A stretch of 15,970 bases of DNA from an uncultured Bacteroidota bacterium (GCA_903898215.1 CAIUEQ010000086.1:1-15970), one strand, 5' to 3'; shown: positions 6,561 to 15,546, numbered from the stretch's first letter. The notes: generated by a model not told the origin, from the sequence alone. Made by a program: numbers and translations.

Positions 6561-6909
6561 TCTTAAAAATGATATTCTATTTATCATCGAACATCTCAAT
6601 GAAATCGAATCATATTTTGAAGAAATTAAACTTCCTACAGATTTCGTGAATTCAAAACAAGGCAAAGCATATTTCGATGCAATTCTCATGCATTTGCAGG
6701 TTACTGGCGAAGTGTTAAAAAAGATTTACAAAAATAATGAATCTGTTTTTCAAGTTCATTCTGATGTTCCATGGAATGAAATTATTCGATTGCGAGATTT
6801 AATTTCACACAACTATGATAAACTTGAACATGAAATCATTTTTGATATTTGTAAAAATAATTTGAATTCACTCAAAACTGTTCTTGTAAAAATTTCAAAA
6901 ACTTTATAA
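6547..6909 (+). CDS. hepT: HepT-like HEPN-domain RNase toxin (DUF86)
   Basis: This protein has 120 residues from the ATG at 6547. A second ATG at 6553 (MDNLKNDI) is equally plausible and a TTG at 6529 less so. It is all-helical, with the HEPN ribonuclease motif R-x4-H-x-Y: Arg83, His88 and Tyr90 in RLRDLISHNY. The tyrosine is the residue modified by MntA in the characterised system. HEPN toxins cleave RNA, and tRNA 3' ends were the target in one studied HepT. The start overlaps the end of mntA by 14 bp (8 bp for the ATG at 6553), which couples toxin synthesis to the antitoxin. The gene ends 15 bp before the convergent purM stop with no visible terminator. Confidence 0.88.
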   Translation: MLMDNLKNDILFIIEHLNEIESYFEEIKLPTDFVNSKQGKAYFDAILMHLQVTGEVLKKIYKNNESVFQVHSDVPWNEIIRLRDLISHNYDKLEHEIIFDICKNNLNSLKTVLVKISKTL

Positions 6910-6924
6910 TTATTGATTAAAATC

Positions 6925-8088
6925 TTAATAAACAAACTCTCCGTTTGCCGATTTTAATGCTACAGATTTCTTTTCAGCATTTTCTACTCTTCCAATTATT
7001 CTTGCATCAATTTGATATGTTGAAGCAATTTTAATTAATGAATCTGCAGTTTTTTCATCTGTATAAAATTCTAAAAGGTTTCCCATATTAAACACTTTAT
7101 ACATTTCGTGCCAGCTGGTATTTGATTGTTGTTGGATCATTTCAAACAGCGGTGGAGTAGGGAAGATGTTATCTTTGATAATTTTCAATCCATTTACAAA
7201 ATGTAAAACTTTTGTTTGTCCGCCACCGGTGCAATGAACCATTCCATGTATAGAAGAAAAATGTTCAGAGATAATTTCTTTGATCACCGGAGAAAATGTT
7301 CTTGTCGGAGAAAGCAACATTTTTCCAACAGTATGAGGATGATTTTCTAATTGATCAGTGAGTTTTAATTTTCCGGTATAAACCAATTCATCCGGCACAT
7401 GCGGATCAAAACTTTCAGTAAATTTTTTATAGTCAGAGGAGAGCACATCATGACGAGCAAGAGTTAATCCATTGCTGCCCATTCCGGCATTGTATTCTTT
7501 TTCGTAAGAGGTTTTTCCAAAAGATGAAAATCCAACAATCACATCACCCGATTTGATGTTTGCATTATCAATTATTTGTGAACGTTTTAACCGTGCAGTA
7601 ACTGTTGAGTCAACAATAATTGTTCTCACCAAATCGCCCACATCAGCAGTTTCGCCACCTGTTGAATGAATAGTAATTCCATGCTGTTTCAGCATTTCAA
7701 TAAACTCTTCGGTGCCTTCAATAATGGTGGAAATAATTTCACCGGGAATTAAATTTTTATTTCTTCCGATGGTTGAAGAAATCGTAATATTTTCAAATGC
7801 TCCAACACAAAGAAGGTCATTTAAGTTCATTACAATGGCATCTTGTGCAATACTTTTCCAAACACTCAAGTCACCGGTTTCTTTCCAATAGAGGTAAGCT
7901 AAAGATGATTTTGTGCCGGCTCCATCCGCATGCATGATATTGCAAAAATTAGTATCGTTGCCTAAATAATCAGGAACAACTTTGCAAAATGCCTGAGGGA
8001 AAATTCCTTTATCAATATTCTTTATCGCAGCATGAACATCTTCTTTTTGAGAAGACACACCACGTTTCATGTATTTATCTGAAGTCAT
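6925..8088 (-). CDS. purM: Phosphoribosylformylglycinamidine cyclo-ligase (AIR synthase)
   Basis: PurM closes the imidazole ring of the purine precursor (FGAM + ATP to AIR) in the cytoplasm. The 387-residue protein is the longer Bacteroidota form. It begins MTSDKYMKRGVSSQKEDVHAAI. HADGAGTKS (53-61) is the glycine-rich ATP-site strand. AQDAIVMNLNDLLCVGA lies at about 81-97 and HSTGGETADVGDLVRT at about 141-156. GFSSFGKTSYEKEYNAGMGSNG and MVHCTGGGQTKVLHF are in the C-terminal half. The first Met suits the family. Upstream, on the coding strand, TCACTTTG (8138-8131) is one base away from a TAnnTTTG -7 element, with about 35 nt of leader. It is encoded downstream of the barrel protein with a 75-bp gap, so it is probably transcribed on its own. 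Confidence 0.93.
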   Translation of the reverse strand: MTSDKYMKRGVSSQKEDVHAAIKNIDKGIFPQAFCKVVPDYLGNDTNFCNIMHADGAGTKSSLAYLYWKETGDLSVWKSIAQDAIVMNLNDLLCVGAFENITISSTIGRNKNLIPGEIISTIIEGTEEFIEMLKQHGITIHSTGGETADVGDLVRTIIVDSTVTARLKRSQIIDNANIKSGDVIVGFSSFGKTSYEKEYNAGMGSNGLTLARHDVLSSDYKKFTESFDPHVPDELVYTGKLKLTDQLENHPHTVGKMLLSPTRTFSPVIKEIISEHFSSIHGMVHCTGGGQTKVLHFVNGLKIIKDNIFPTPPLFEMIQQQSNTSWHEMYKVFNMGNLLEFYTDEKTADSLIKIASTYQIDARIIGRVENAEKKSVALKSANGEFVY

Positions 8089-8163
8089 TTATCAACTAAA
8101 TTTATTCGCAATATTAAGTGAAACTAAAGGCAAAGTGAATACTCGTAAAAAATAATATTAACA

Positions 8164-8880
8164 CTAAAGAATCACACAACAACCTAGCCTGACGCAAAAC
8201 GAGTTAAAATAATAATCACCGAACCAACTTCTGGAAGTCCTCGAGTCAGTTGTTAAATCTTCTATGTAAAATTTATTCAATGAAAAATCGTACTCATTAA
8301 ATAGGCATAAGTTACTTCTACAAGTTAATCGAAAGTTTTTACTAACTCCAAACATCAAAGAAAAGTTATCCATCGATTTCGATACAACCCAATGATGAAC
8401 ATTGCTCGTATACCATTGTCCCTGTATCATATCTATAATTTCATCATAAGTTGTTTGATATTTTATATGATTGTAGGAAACGCCTGCTCTAAAACTTGCA
8501 ATTTCTTTTCTTCCTTTATTATGAAAATTATACGAGAATGTAAAAGGAATTTCAAATCCGGTCGCTATTATCTGAAATTCATTACATACCAAACCGCCAT
8601 CGAAATTTATCACACCGGTTCGTTCAAAGTATCTTATATCTATTGAAGTACTTACTTTTCTGTTAAAATTATAGATAGCTTTTATAAATAAACCATTGTC
8701 ATATCCCGACAAGTTTTTGAGTTGTTTATCATTAATAAACATATGCGTGCCAAGATATCCCCCAGCTCCAAATTGAAACTTACTTATAGAATTTGTTGTG
8801 TCTTTGAGTAAAAAATTTTGTGCAGAAATATGATTTTGAAAAATGAACAGTGCTGTCAAAAAAAGTATGCGCACTTTCAT
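8164..8880 (-). CDS. Outer-membrane beta-barrel protein, unknown function
   Basis: This 238-residue protein has an N-terminal signal peptide (MKVRILFLTALFIFQNHISAQ, cleavage likely after SAQ or nearby). The rest is a series of short amphipathic strands rich in aromatic residues (KFQFGAGGYLGTHMF, GLFIKAIYNF, ISTSIDIRYF-like, FEIPFTFSYNF, ASFRAGVSYNHI, FSLMFGVSKNF), as expected for an outer-membrane barrel. It ends in CVRLGCCVIL rather than the terminal Phe common in barrels. The ATG overlaps the TAA of the upstream OmpA-family gene by one base, so the two are almost certainly translated from the same message. PorP/SprF barrels often accompany OmpA/propeller proteins in this phylum, but this one is shorter and I do not see their N-terminal motif, so it is left unnamed. 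Confidence 0.75.
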   Translation of the reverse strand: MKVRILFLTALFIFQNHISAQNFLLKDTTNSISKFQFGAGGYLGTHMFINDKQLKNLSGYDNGLFIKAIYNFNRKVSTSIDIRYFERTGVINFDGGLVCNEFQIIATGFEIPFTFSYNFHNKGRKEIASFRAGVSYNHIKYQTTYDEIIDMIQGQWYTSNVHHWVVSKSMDNFSLMFGVSKNFRLTCRSNLCLFNEYDFSLNKFYIEDLTTDSRTSRSWFGDYYFNSFCVRLGCCVIL

Positions 8881-10865
8881 TATTTTTTCTTTTTATAATC
8901 TGAATTCAATACCCTAAAAGTTGTTCTTCTGTTTTCCTGATGCTGCGCTTCGGTACATTCTACGCCATCTGCGCAATCATTTACAAGTTTACTTTCACCA
9001 TAACCTACAGGCACTAAACGGTCTTTTGCAATATCATGTTGAACCAAATAATTCACACAACTTTCAGCACGCTTTTGCGAGAGTTTGATATTGTATTCGG
9101 CAGCAGCACGACTATCGGTATGTGACCCAATTTCAATCACAATTGTTGGATTGTTTTTTAAAATTGTGGTGAGCGAATCAAGCACTTTTTGCGCTTCAAG
9201 TCTCAGGTCATATTTATCCAGATCGTAGTAAATTCCTTTGAGTGTAAAATCAAAATCTTCAGCAGGTATCGGATCCAGAAAAAGTGTTAATTCAACAATC
9301 GAATCTTTGCTCATATTTTTACTCGAAATATTGATATCGGCACTCTTAAAATATTTTGGATTTGAAGCAGATAAATTAAGGAACTTATTTAATGGGAGCT
9401 CAGCATTAAACTCTCCGATAGCAGAGGTTTTTAAAGTGTATATCACAATTCCTTTTTCATCAGTTAAAGTTACTTGTGCTCCCGGTAAAACTGTATTCAT
9501 TTCTCTATCGTATACTTTACCTTTTAATGCAAAAATAAATGGTTTAATGGTGATGGAATAAATGTCGTCATCGCCTTTTCCTCCATCTCTATTTGAACAT
9601 AAATATCCAATAGGAAAAAGTGGATCAATAGCTTTATAACTTGTGTCGTTTATTTTTTTGTAATTTTTATAATTGAAACTGATTCCGAAATCATCACCAC
9701 CTGAATTTATCGGAGATTGTAAATTTTCAGCTTTCTTAAAAGTTCCTGCCGAGTCTTGTGTTTTAAAAATATCCAATCCACCCATACCGATATTTCCTTT
9801 TGAAGAAAAGTAGATTACATTATTTTCATCTACATAAGGAAACAATTCATCTTCTTTAGTATTTACGCGGGAACCTAAGTTTACAGGCTTTCCCCATTTA
9901 TCTTTAATATGGTCGTAGGTAACATAGTAAATATCTTTTTCACCAAAACCTCCATCCATATTGCTGGCAAAATACATTCGTTTTCCATCGACACTCATAG
10001 CAGGTTGACCAACAGAAAATGAATCGGAACAGAAGGGTAAAACTTGAGGATTTGACCATGCATTATTTTGAAAATAGGAAGTATATATTTTACAGCTTAC
10101 ACCTTTTCCATCTATCCCATTGCATTGTGTAAAATACATGGTTGTTGCTGTTGAGTCAAGCCAGGCGGCACCTTCGTTAAAATTTGTGTTAACGGTTCCT
10201 TTTAAATTTGTTTTCTTTCCCCAAACATTATTTTTATTTACGCTCTCAAAAATATCGGAACATTTTTGTCCTGTCCATTCAAAAATTTCATTTCCTGTTG
10301 ATTCACTTCTTGATGATGACCAAACCAATTTATCGTTCACAAAAAAAGGCGAATAATCAGAGTATGGAGTGTTTAATTCATCCACATTTTTTATGGTATA
10401 TTTTTTTGGATTTGCTTTCCAATTCTGAGCAATTGCACAGGTTTTCATTTCTCTTTCTGCATCTGCATTAGCAGGAACTTCAAATAAGTAATCATAAAAT
10501 TGCCTTGATGCATCATCGTAGCGTTCAAAATTTTTCAGCAATAAACCGTAGGAGTATATAATTTTTGGGTCGGGATATTTTGCATTGATCACTTTTTCAT
10601 ACCAATCAATTGCTTTTTTAAAGTTATTGGATTTGCGATAACTTTCTGCAATCATAAAAAGCATTTTCTGTTTTTGTTCGTCAGTACGAACTCTTGTATA
10701 AAGCTTTTGGTAAAGGTTTGCAGCAGTATTGTATTTCTTTATATCGTAAGTATGTTGTGCTTTTAAAAGATCGAAATAGAGTTGTGTAACAGGAGGATTT
10801 TGTTGCGCAAAAACAACTTGAGCAGTTATGACGAATAGAAAGAAAAATAGTTTTCGGATAAGCAT
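8880..10865 (-). CDS. PorE-like OmpA-family protein (TPR, beta-propeller, CRD, OmpA)
   Basis: This is a periplasmic envelope protein of 661 residues. It has a signal peptide (1-20, ending VFA-Q), TPR-like helices (about 27-150; SYRKSNNFKKAIDWYEK), a PD40/WD40-like propeller (about 165-440; repeated blades such as GKRMYFASNMDGGFGEKDIY and VIYFSSKGNIGMGGLDIF) and a carboxypeptidase-regulatory-like beta domain (about 445-530). A C-terminal OmpA peptidoglycan-binding domain follows (about 540-655; IEIGSHTDSR, LSQKRAESCVNYL, NRRTTF). This is the domain order described for PorE of the Porphyromonas type IX secretion system, although PorE is a lipoprotein and this copy has no lipobox. It is a clear paralogue of the adjacent 697-residue protein. 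A terminator separates the two, while this gene is fused at stop/start to the following barrel gene. Confidence 0.87.
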   Translation of the reverse strand: MLIRKLFFFLFVITAQVVFAQQNPPVTQLYFDLLKAQHTYDIKKYNTAANLYQKLYTRVRTDEQKQKMLFMIAESYRKSNNFKKAIDWYEKVINAKYPDPKIIYSYGLLLKNFERYDDASRQFYDYLFEVPANADAEREMKTCAIAQNWKANPKKYTIKNVDELNTPYSDYSPFFVNDKLVWSSSRSESTGNEIFEWTGQKCSDIFESVNKNNVWGKKTNLKGTVNTNFNEGAAWLDSTATTMYFTQCNGIDGKGVSCKIYTSYFQNNAWSNPQVLPFCSDSFSVGQPAMSVDGKRMYFASNMDGGFGEKDIYYVTYDHIKDKWGKPVNLGSRVNTKEDELFPYVDENNVIYFSSKGNIGMGGLDIFKTQDSAGTFKKAENLQSPINSGGDDFGISFNYKNYKKINDTSYKAIDPLFPIGYLCSNRDGGKGDDDIYSITIKPFIFALKGKVYDREMNTVLPGAQVTLTDEKGIVIYTLKTSAIGEFNAELPLNKFLNLSASNPKYFKSADINISSKNMSKDSIVELTLFLDPIPAEDFDFTLKGIYYDLDKYDLRLEAQKVLDSLTTILKNNPTIVIEIGSHTDSRAAAEYNIKLSQKRAESCVNYLVQHDIAKDRLVPVGYGESKLVNDCADGVECTEAQHQENRRTTFRVLNSDYKKKK

Positions 10866-10919
10866 GATTAAGATTCAAATTAAACGAAAAAAAAGAGCAT
10901 TTGTATTTGTTATAAAATA

Positions 10920-10950
10920 AAAAAGCCCCACAATGATTGTGAGGCTTTTT
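10920..10950 (-). terminator. Strong intrinsic terminator, probably bidirectional
   Basis: A long hairpin has AAAAAGCC (10920-10927) pairing with GGCTTTTT (10943-10950) and CACAAT (10929-10934) pairing with ATTGTG (10936-10941), with a single C/A mismatch between the two stems. T-runs flank it on both strands. It lies 5 bp past the stop of the 697-residue lipoprotein gene and stops that transcript before the next OmpA-family gene. Confidence 0.88.
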
Positions 10951-10955
10951 AAGAA

Positions 10956-13049
10956 TTATTTTTTTAGTGGAGGTGAAGTATTCACTCCGGATTTAGAAGC
11001 CGCCTTGCTGCCTTTAGCACCACCTTGTTTACCGGTTTCATCTGTTTTAGAGCTATTACCGGAATCTTTCATTTCCTGTTTATTTTTAGGAATATATTTA
11101 TTATCCAAAAGTTTAAATGTTGTTCTTCTATTCATCTGATGTTCTTCTTCAGTACATTTACGTTTTATCCAACTTCCTTCACAAGCACAATCGTTCACCA
11201 ATTTGGTTTCACCGTATCCTTTTGCAATCAAACGTTCTGGGTCAATTCCTTTGCTCACAATAAAGTTAACAGCTGAATCTGCACGTCTTTGAGAGAGTCC
11301 CATATTATAAATTGAATCGCTTCGACAATCTGTATGAGATCCTAATTCTAATCTGATTTTAGGATAACGATTCATGAGTTGAACGATGGTGTCGAGAACT
11401 TCTTTTGAGCGTGCTCTAAGATCTGCTTTATCCAAATCGTAGTATATACCTTCAAGTGTAAAAATTGTTTCAAAATTAAATGGCTCAAGAATAAAATCCT
11501 GAACAAGATCTGTTGAAACTTCAAGCCCTTTTGTAGTTTGAAATTCTAACTTACTGTCATAATAATCTTCGTGTGCACCAAATAATTCGTAATCGGTTTT
11601 AGCTTTTAAAGGAATTTTATATGAACCCGCTTTATCTGTTTTAATGATCAATTTTATAGAGTCGAAACTATTGGTGATTGATAAAACAGTATTCGGTAAA
11701 ATTTCTTTTGTGAATTTATCACGAGCAACTCCACTTAATGTAAACACAAGTGGTGTCATGTAAAATCTGTAAATATCATCTTGTCCTTTCCCGCCTTCAC
11801 GATTTGATGCAAAATATCCGCTCTCTTTATCTTTAGATAATATAATACTAAAGTCGTCACCACCTGAATTTACAGGAGATTTCATGTTTATTGGATCGCT
11901 CCAATCAGTACCTGAACCTTTTGCATAAAAAATATCAACTCCACCTAATCCCATATGTCCGTTTGATGAAAAATAAAGTGTTCCATCTTCATGAATAAAA
12001 GGAAACATTTCATCACCTGCTGAATTAATTACCGGACCCAAATTAATTGGATCGCCCCATGATTTTGAGCGTTTGGTATAAGTCACATAATAAATATCTT
12101 TTCCTCCGTAACCACCAGGCATATCTGACGAAAAATAAAGTATTTGTCCATCTTTGGTTATAGATGGGTGGCCACAATTAAATGAATCGGAACTAAATGA
12201 AAGTGGAGCAGGATCACCCCATTCACTGCCTGTTGCTGCAGCCGAATAAATCCTGCAACTTTTACCTTTACCGTCTTTACCGCTACAAAGTGTATAATAA
12301 ATGTTTGAAAATTTTGAATCGAAACAGGCTGTTCCGTCATTAAACGGACTGTTAATTTTATCCTTATCAAATAAAACCGGAATGCCCCATTTGATCAAAT
12401 TCGGATTTCTTTTTTCAGGTATTTTATAATTCACGGCATATAAATCGGTGTATTGATTTCCTGTCCAACCATATATTTTTTTGCTTGCACCATTGTCTCT
12501 ATCGGATGTAAAAATCACTTGATCTTTTTTATACCAGGCTGGTGCAAAATCACTCCATTTACTGTTTATGCCTTTTAAGTTTTCAATAAGGTAACGTGTT
12601 TTTTCGTTTTTCCATTTTAATGCATTCTCACAGCCTTTTATTTGTTTTTCGGCTTCAACTGCATTTGCAGGATTCGCTTTTTTATAGGCATTAAATTCAA
12701 CAATCGCTTCGGTAAATTTCGAATTACCTTTTAAACTTTGAGCTAAATGTAATTCTGCTTCTGAATTTTTTGGATCAATCTTAACGGCTTTTCTGTACCA
12801 GTTCTCAGCGTTTTTGATATCATTTGATAAACGATAACATTCGGCAGTTTTAAAACAGGCTTCTTTTTTCTCTTCCTGGTTTTTTGTTTTGCTGTATACA
12901 GCTTTATAATTATCTCCGGCAACAAAAAACTCTTTCTTTGTGAAAGCTTCTCGGGCTGCTGCCATCGTTCCCTTTTTTGTTCCGCACGATTGCAGAAAAA
13001 CAGCAAATATTGAAATTGAGAATATACTAAATAAGAAGAGTTTTTTCAT
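10956..13049 (-). CDS. PorE-like lipoprotein (TPR, beta-propeller, CRD, OmpA)
   Basis: This 697-residue lipoprotein has a lipobox LQSC with the acylated Cys22. TPR-like helices follow (about 30-150; KTAECYRLSNDIKNAENWYRKA), then a PD40 propeller (about 165-430; blades ILYFSSDMPGGYGGKDIY, TLYFSSNGHMGLGGVDIF, GYFASNREGGKGQDDIY) and a carboxypeptidase-regulatory-like domain (about 435-525). An OmpA domain (about 530-650; LELGSHTDCRSD, LSQRRADSAV, NRRTTFK) and a low-complexity Lys/Ser/Gly tail (653-697) complete it. Lipid anchor plus this order is the architecture of PorE, which tethers type IX secretion components to peptidoglycan; assignment to that system is by architecture only. A cysteine-containing insert (VNDCACEGSWIKRKC) sits in the OmpA domain and is shorter but present in the paralogue. 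The start lies 48 bp after glnN, so read-through from glnN is possible; the message ends at the hairpin at 10920-10950. Confidence 0.88.
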   Translation of the reverse strand: MKKLFLFSIFSISIFAVFLQSCGTKKGTMAAAREAFTKKEFFVAGDNYKAVYSKTKNQEEKKEACFKTAECYRLSNDIKNAENWYRKAVKIDPKNSEAELHLAQSLKGNSKFTEAIVEFNAYKKANPANAVEAEKQIKGCENALKWKNEKTRYLIENLKGINSKWSDFAPAWYKKDQVIFTSDRDNGASKKIYGWTGNQYTDLYAVNYKIPEKRNPNLIKWGIPVLFDKDKINSPFNDGTACFDSKFSNIYYTLCSGKDGKGKSCRIYSAAATGSEWGDPAPLSFSSDSFNCGHPSITKDGQILYFSSDMPGGYGGKDIYYVTYTKRSKSWGDPINLGPVINSAGDEMFPFIHEDGTLYFSSNGHMGLGGVDIFYAKGSGTDWSDPINMKSPVNSGGDDFSIILSKDKESGYFASNREGGKGQDDIYRFYMTPLVFTLSGVARDKFTKEILPNTVLSITNSFDSIKLIIKTDKAGSYKIPLKAKTDYELFGAHEDYYDSKLEFQTTKGLEVSTDLVQDFILEPFNFETIFTLEGIYYDLDKADLRARSKEVLDTIVQLMNRYPKIRLELGSHTDCRSDSIYNMGLSQRRADSAVNFIVSKGIDPERLIAKGYGETKLVNDCACEGSWIKRKCTEEEHQMNRRTTFKLLDNKYIPKNKQEMKDSGNSSKTDETGKQGGAKGSKAASKSGVNTSPPLKK

Positions 13050-13097
13050 TTTTTCAAGATAAATTGATAATTAAAAATAATATCAACAATAATAAAA

Positions 13098-15281
13098 TTA
13101 TTTAACGAATAAAAGTTCTCTGTATTTTGGGAGTTTCCAAAGGTCGTCTTCAATGATAAATTCAAGGGCGTCACTATGGTGTCTGATTACATCAAATAAT
13201 GGTTTCACTTTATGGCAAAAAGCAAGGGCCGTTTTATGAGTATTTTGAGCATGATGTGCTTGCTCATTTTCGTGAATCATTTTTTCAACAGATGTGCTGA
13301 TTAAATTTACATGTGTAGAAATTTGTTCGATGAATTTAAATTGAGCTTCGTACTTTTTCTTGTTGATGCCAATTGCTTTAAGTGATGCTACATTTTCGCT
13401 TAGTTTTTGCTGATACGACAAGGCTGCAGGGATAACATGTGATATTGCAAGTTGAGCCAAAAGTTTTGCTTCTATTTCAATTTTCTTCACATAATTTTCT
13501 TGCATAATTTCATAACGGGCATCAAGTTCGCGAGATGTAAAAATGCCATTTTTTTCAAACAAATCTTTTGAGTTTTTTGAGATATATGCATTCAATGCTT
13601 CAGGTGTTGTTTTTATGTTCGACAACCCTCTTTTTTTTGCTTCTTTTACCCACTCATCTCCATACCCATTTCCTTCAAATAAAATATTTTTTGAATCCTT
13701 CACATATTCTTTCAATACGGAAATAATTGCTTCTTCCTTCTTGTTTCCTTTCTTGATAAGTGCATCAACTTTAACTTTAAATTTATTAAGTTGATCAGCC
13801 ATTATTGAGTTAAGAACGATCATTGCACTTGCGCTATTTGCTGCCGAACCAACTGCACGGAATTCGAATTTATTTCCTGTAAATGCAAATGGAGATGTTC
13901 TGTTTCTGTCGGTATTATCTAAAAGTATTTCAGGTATTTTATTGATATCTATTGATGATTTTGCGTTTGATGATTTGCTTTTTTTATTGTTGCTAAAATC
14001 ATTTAATACATTGAAAAGTTGTGTGCCGATAAAAATTGACATGATAGCCGGAGGAGCTTCATTTGCCCCTAGTCTATGATCATTTCCTGCCGAAGCAATA
14101 CTTGCTCTCATTAAATCAGCATGGTCGTGAACAGCTTTTATTGCATTGATAAAAAATGTTAGAAACTGCAAATTTGTTTCAGGTGTTTTTCCTGGAGAAA
14201 GTAAATTTACTCCTGTGTTTGTAATAAGCGACCAGTTATTATGTTTTCCCGATCCGTTTACTCCTGCAAATGGTTTCTCGTGAAGCAAAACTTTAAAGCC
14301 ATGTTTTTGTGCGATTTTTTCCATTAAATCCATTAACAACTGATTGTGATCAATTGCTAAATTAACCTCTTCAAACATTGGCGCACATTCGAATTGTGAA
14401 GGTGCAACTTCATTATGACGAGTTTTTAACGGGATACCAAGTTTGTATGATTCAATTTCAAATTCAATCATGAAATCATAAACACGTGGAGGTATCGAAC
14501 CAAAATAATGGTCTTCTAATTGTTGTCCTTTTTCAGGTGATAAACCGAGTAAAGTTCTTCCCGTTAACATCAAATCCGGACGGGCATTAAACAATGCTTC
14601 ATCTACTAAAAAATATTCTTGCTCAATTCCTAAGGATATAAATGCCTTGGTAACTTTTTTATCAAAATAAGTAGAGCAAACATTAATCACGGCATTTTCA
14701 ACTGCATGCAATGCTTTTAATAAGGGTGCTTTATAATCTAAAGCTTCGCCTGTATACGAAACAAAAATTGTTGGAATACATAAAGTTTTTCCATTTGCGC
14801 CTTCCATAATAAATGCCGGAGATGATGGATCCCATGCAGTGTAGCCACGCGCTTCAAAAGTGTTTCGTAAGCCACCGCTTGGGAAACTTGATGCGTCAGG
14901 TTCTTGTTGAACCAAAGCATTGCCACTAAACTTTTCTACTGATCTTCCATCTTCTGTGGGTTCAAAAAAAGCATCGTGTTTTTCGGCAGTTGCACCTGTT
15001 AATGGTTGAAACCAATGTGTATAATGTGATGCTCCTTTATTTAATGCCCAGCTTTTCATTCCTGATGCAACTTGATCAGCTATACTTCTGTCAATTTTAC
15101 TTCCCTTTTTTATCGCATTATGAACAGCAAGATAGGCATCTTTTGAAAGGTAAGTTTTCATTGCATCATCATTAAAAACATTCATGTTAAAGTAGTCCGA
15201 TACTTTTGCAGATGGTGCGGTAACATTAATGGTTTTGCGGTGTTGAACAGTTTCTAAAGCTTTAAAACGAAGAGTCGACAT
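13098..15281 (-). CDS. glnN: Glutamine synthetase type III
   Basis: GSIII makes glutamine from glutamate, ammonia and ATP. It forms large dodecamers and is the usual glutamine synthetase of Bacteroidota. The 727-residue length is typical. Residues about 1-200 are the GSIII N-terminal domain (SHYTHWFQPLTG at 85-96, SFPSGGLRNTFEARG at 132-146). The catalytic part shows GIEQEYFLVD (218-227), with metal-binding glutamates, and RHNEVAPSQFECAP (288-301). It also shows KPFAGVNGSGKHNNWS (336-351), GNDHRLGANEAPPAI (399-413) and DRNRTSPFAFTGNKFEFR (458-475). The last ~200 residues are the family-specific helical C-terminus. No frameshift or missing active-site motif is seen. A possible promoter lies about 45-70 bp upstream. 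No terminator follows before the PorE-like gene. Confidence 0.96.
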   Translation of the reverse strand: MSTLRFKALETVQHRKTINVTAPSAKVSDYFNMNVFNDDAMKTYLSKDAYLAVHNAIKKGSKIDRSIADQVASGMKSWALNKGASHYTHWFQPLTGATAEKHDAFFEPTEDGRSVEKFSGNALVQQEPDASSFPSGGLRNTFEARGYTAWDPSSPAFIMEGANGKTLCIPTIFVSYTGEALDYKAPLLKALHAVENAVINVCSTYFDKKVTKAFISLGIEQEYFLVDEALFNARPDLMLTGRTLLGLSPEKGQQLEDHYFGSIPPRVYDFMIEFEIESYKLGIPLKTRHNEVAPSQFECAPMFEEVNLAIDHNQLLMDLMEKIAQKHGFKVLLHEKPFAGVNGSGKHNNWSLITNTGVNLLSPGKTPETNLQFLTFFINAIKAVHDHADLMRASIASAGNDHRLGANEAPPAIMSIFIGTQLFNVLNDFSNNKKSKSSNAKSSIDINKIPEILLDNTDRNRTSPFAFTGNKFEFRAVGSAANSASAMIVLNSIMADQLNKFKVKVDALIKKGNKKEEAIISVLKEYVKDSKNILFEGNGYGDEWVKEAKKRGLSNIKTTPEALNAYISKNSKDLFEKNGIFTSRELDARYEIMQENYVKKIEIEAKLLAQLAISHVIPAALSYQQKLSENVASLKAIGINKKKYEAQFKFIEQISTHVNLISTSVEKMIHENEQAHHAQNTHKTALAFCHKVKPLFDVIRHHSDALEFIIEDDLWKLPKYRELLFVK

Positions 15282-15324
15282 TGGTGGATATTAAGTTGTA
15301 TGTAAGGAATAAATAATTATGCGG

Positions 15325-15354
15325 CAAAATATAGAATCCCATTTTCATTTCAAA
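15325..15354 (-). promoter_or_regulatory. Possible glnN promoter
   Basis: Read on the minus strand, TTTG (15354-15351) is followed after 17 bp by TATATTTTG (15333-15325). This is the TAnnTTTG -7 element with one extra base. Predicted transcription starts near 15317, about 36 nt before the glnN ATG. The match is imperfect. Confidence 0.35.
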
Positions 15355-15502
15355 ATTTGAAGTGTGCACATTTCTGTTAATTGAGGTTGAAATGGGTGTG
15401 TGTTTTATTTGTGTTTTACACATCTTTAAATAAAGCAGTTTCTGATAAATCAAAACAAATCATTTCTCGCTAAATAAATTTTCAGTAGCTTTTCATAAGT
15501 CT

Positions 15503-15546
15503 CCCATGACGTTCCTATGACGTTCCTATGAAGCTCCTATGGAGTA
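15503..15546. repeat. 11-bp tandem repeat (about four copies) ending in a palindrome
   Basis: There are four consecutive 11-mers, CCCATGACGTT, CCTATGACGTT, CCTATGAAGCT and CCTATGGAGTA; the first two differ by one base and the last two are increasingly diverged. The junction of the third and fourth units forms the hairpin CTCC-TAT-GGAG (15534-15544). It lies about 150 bp from the 48-bp array and shares its CTCCT..GGAG core. Confidence 0.8.

Noticed and set aside
8164..8880. Assignment of the barrel protein to PorP/SprF.
   Set aside because: Gene context fits, but the length and N-terminal sequence do not show the family pattern.
13050..13097. Promoter between glnN and the PorE-like lipoprotein gene (minus-strand TATCTTGA).
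   Set aside because: The element ends five bases before the ATG, too close for a normal transcript, and differs from consensus.
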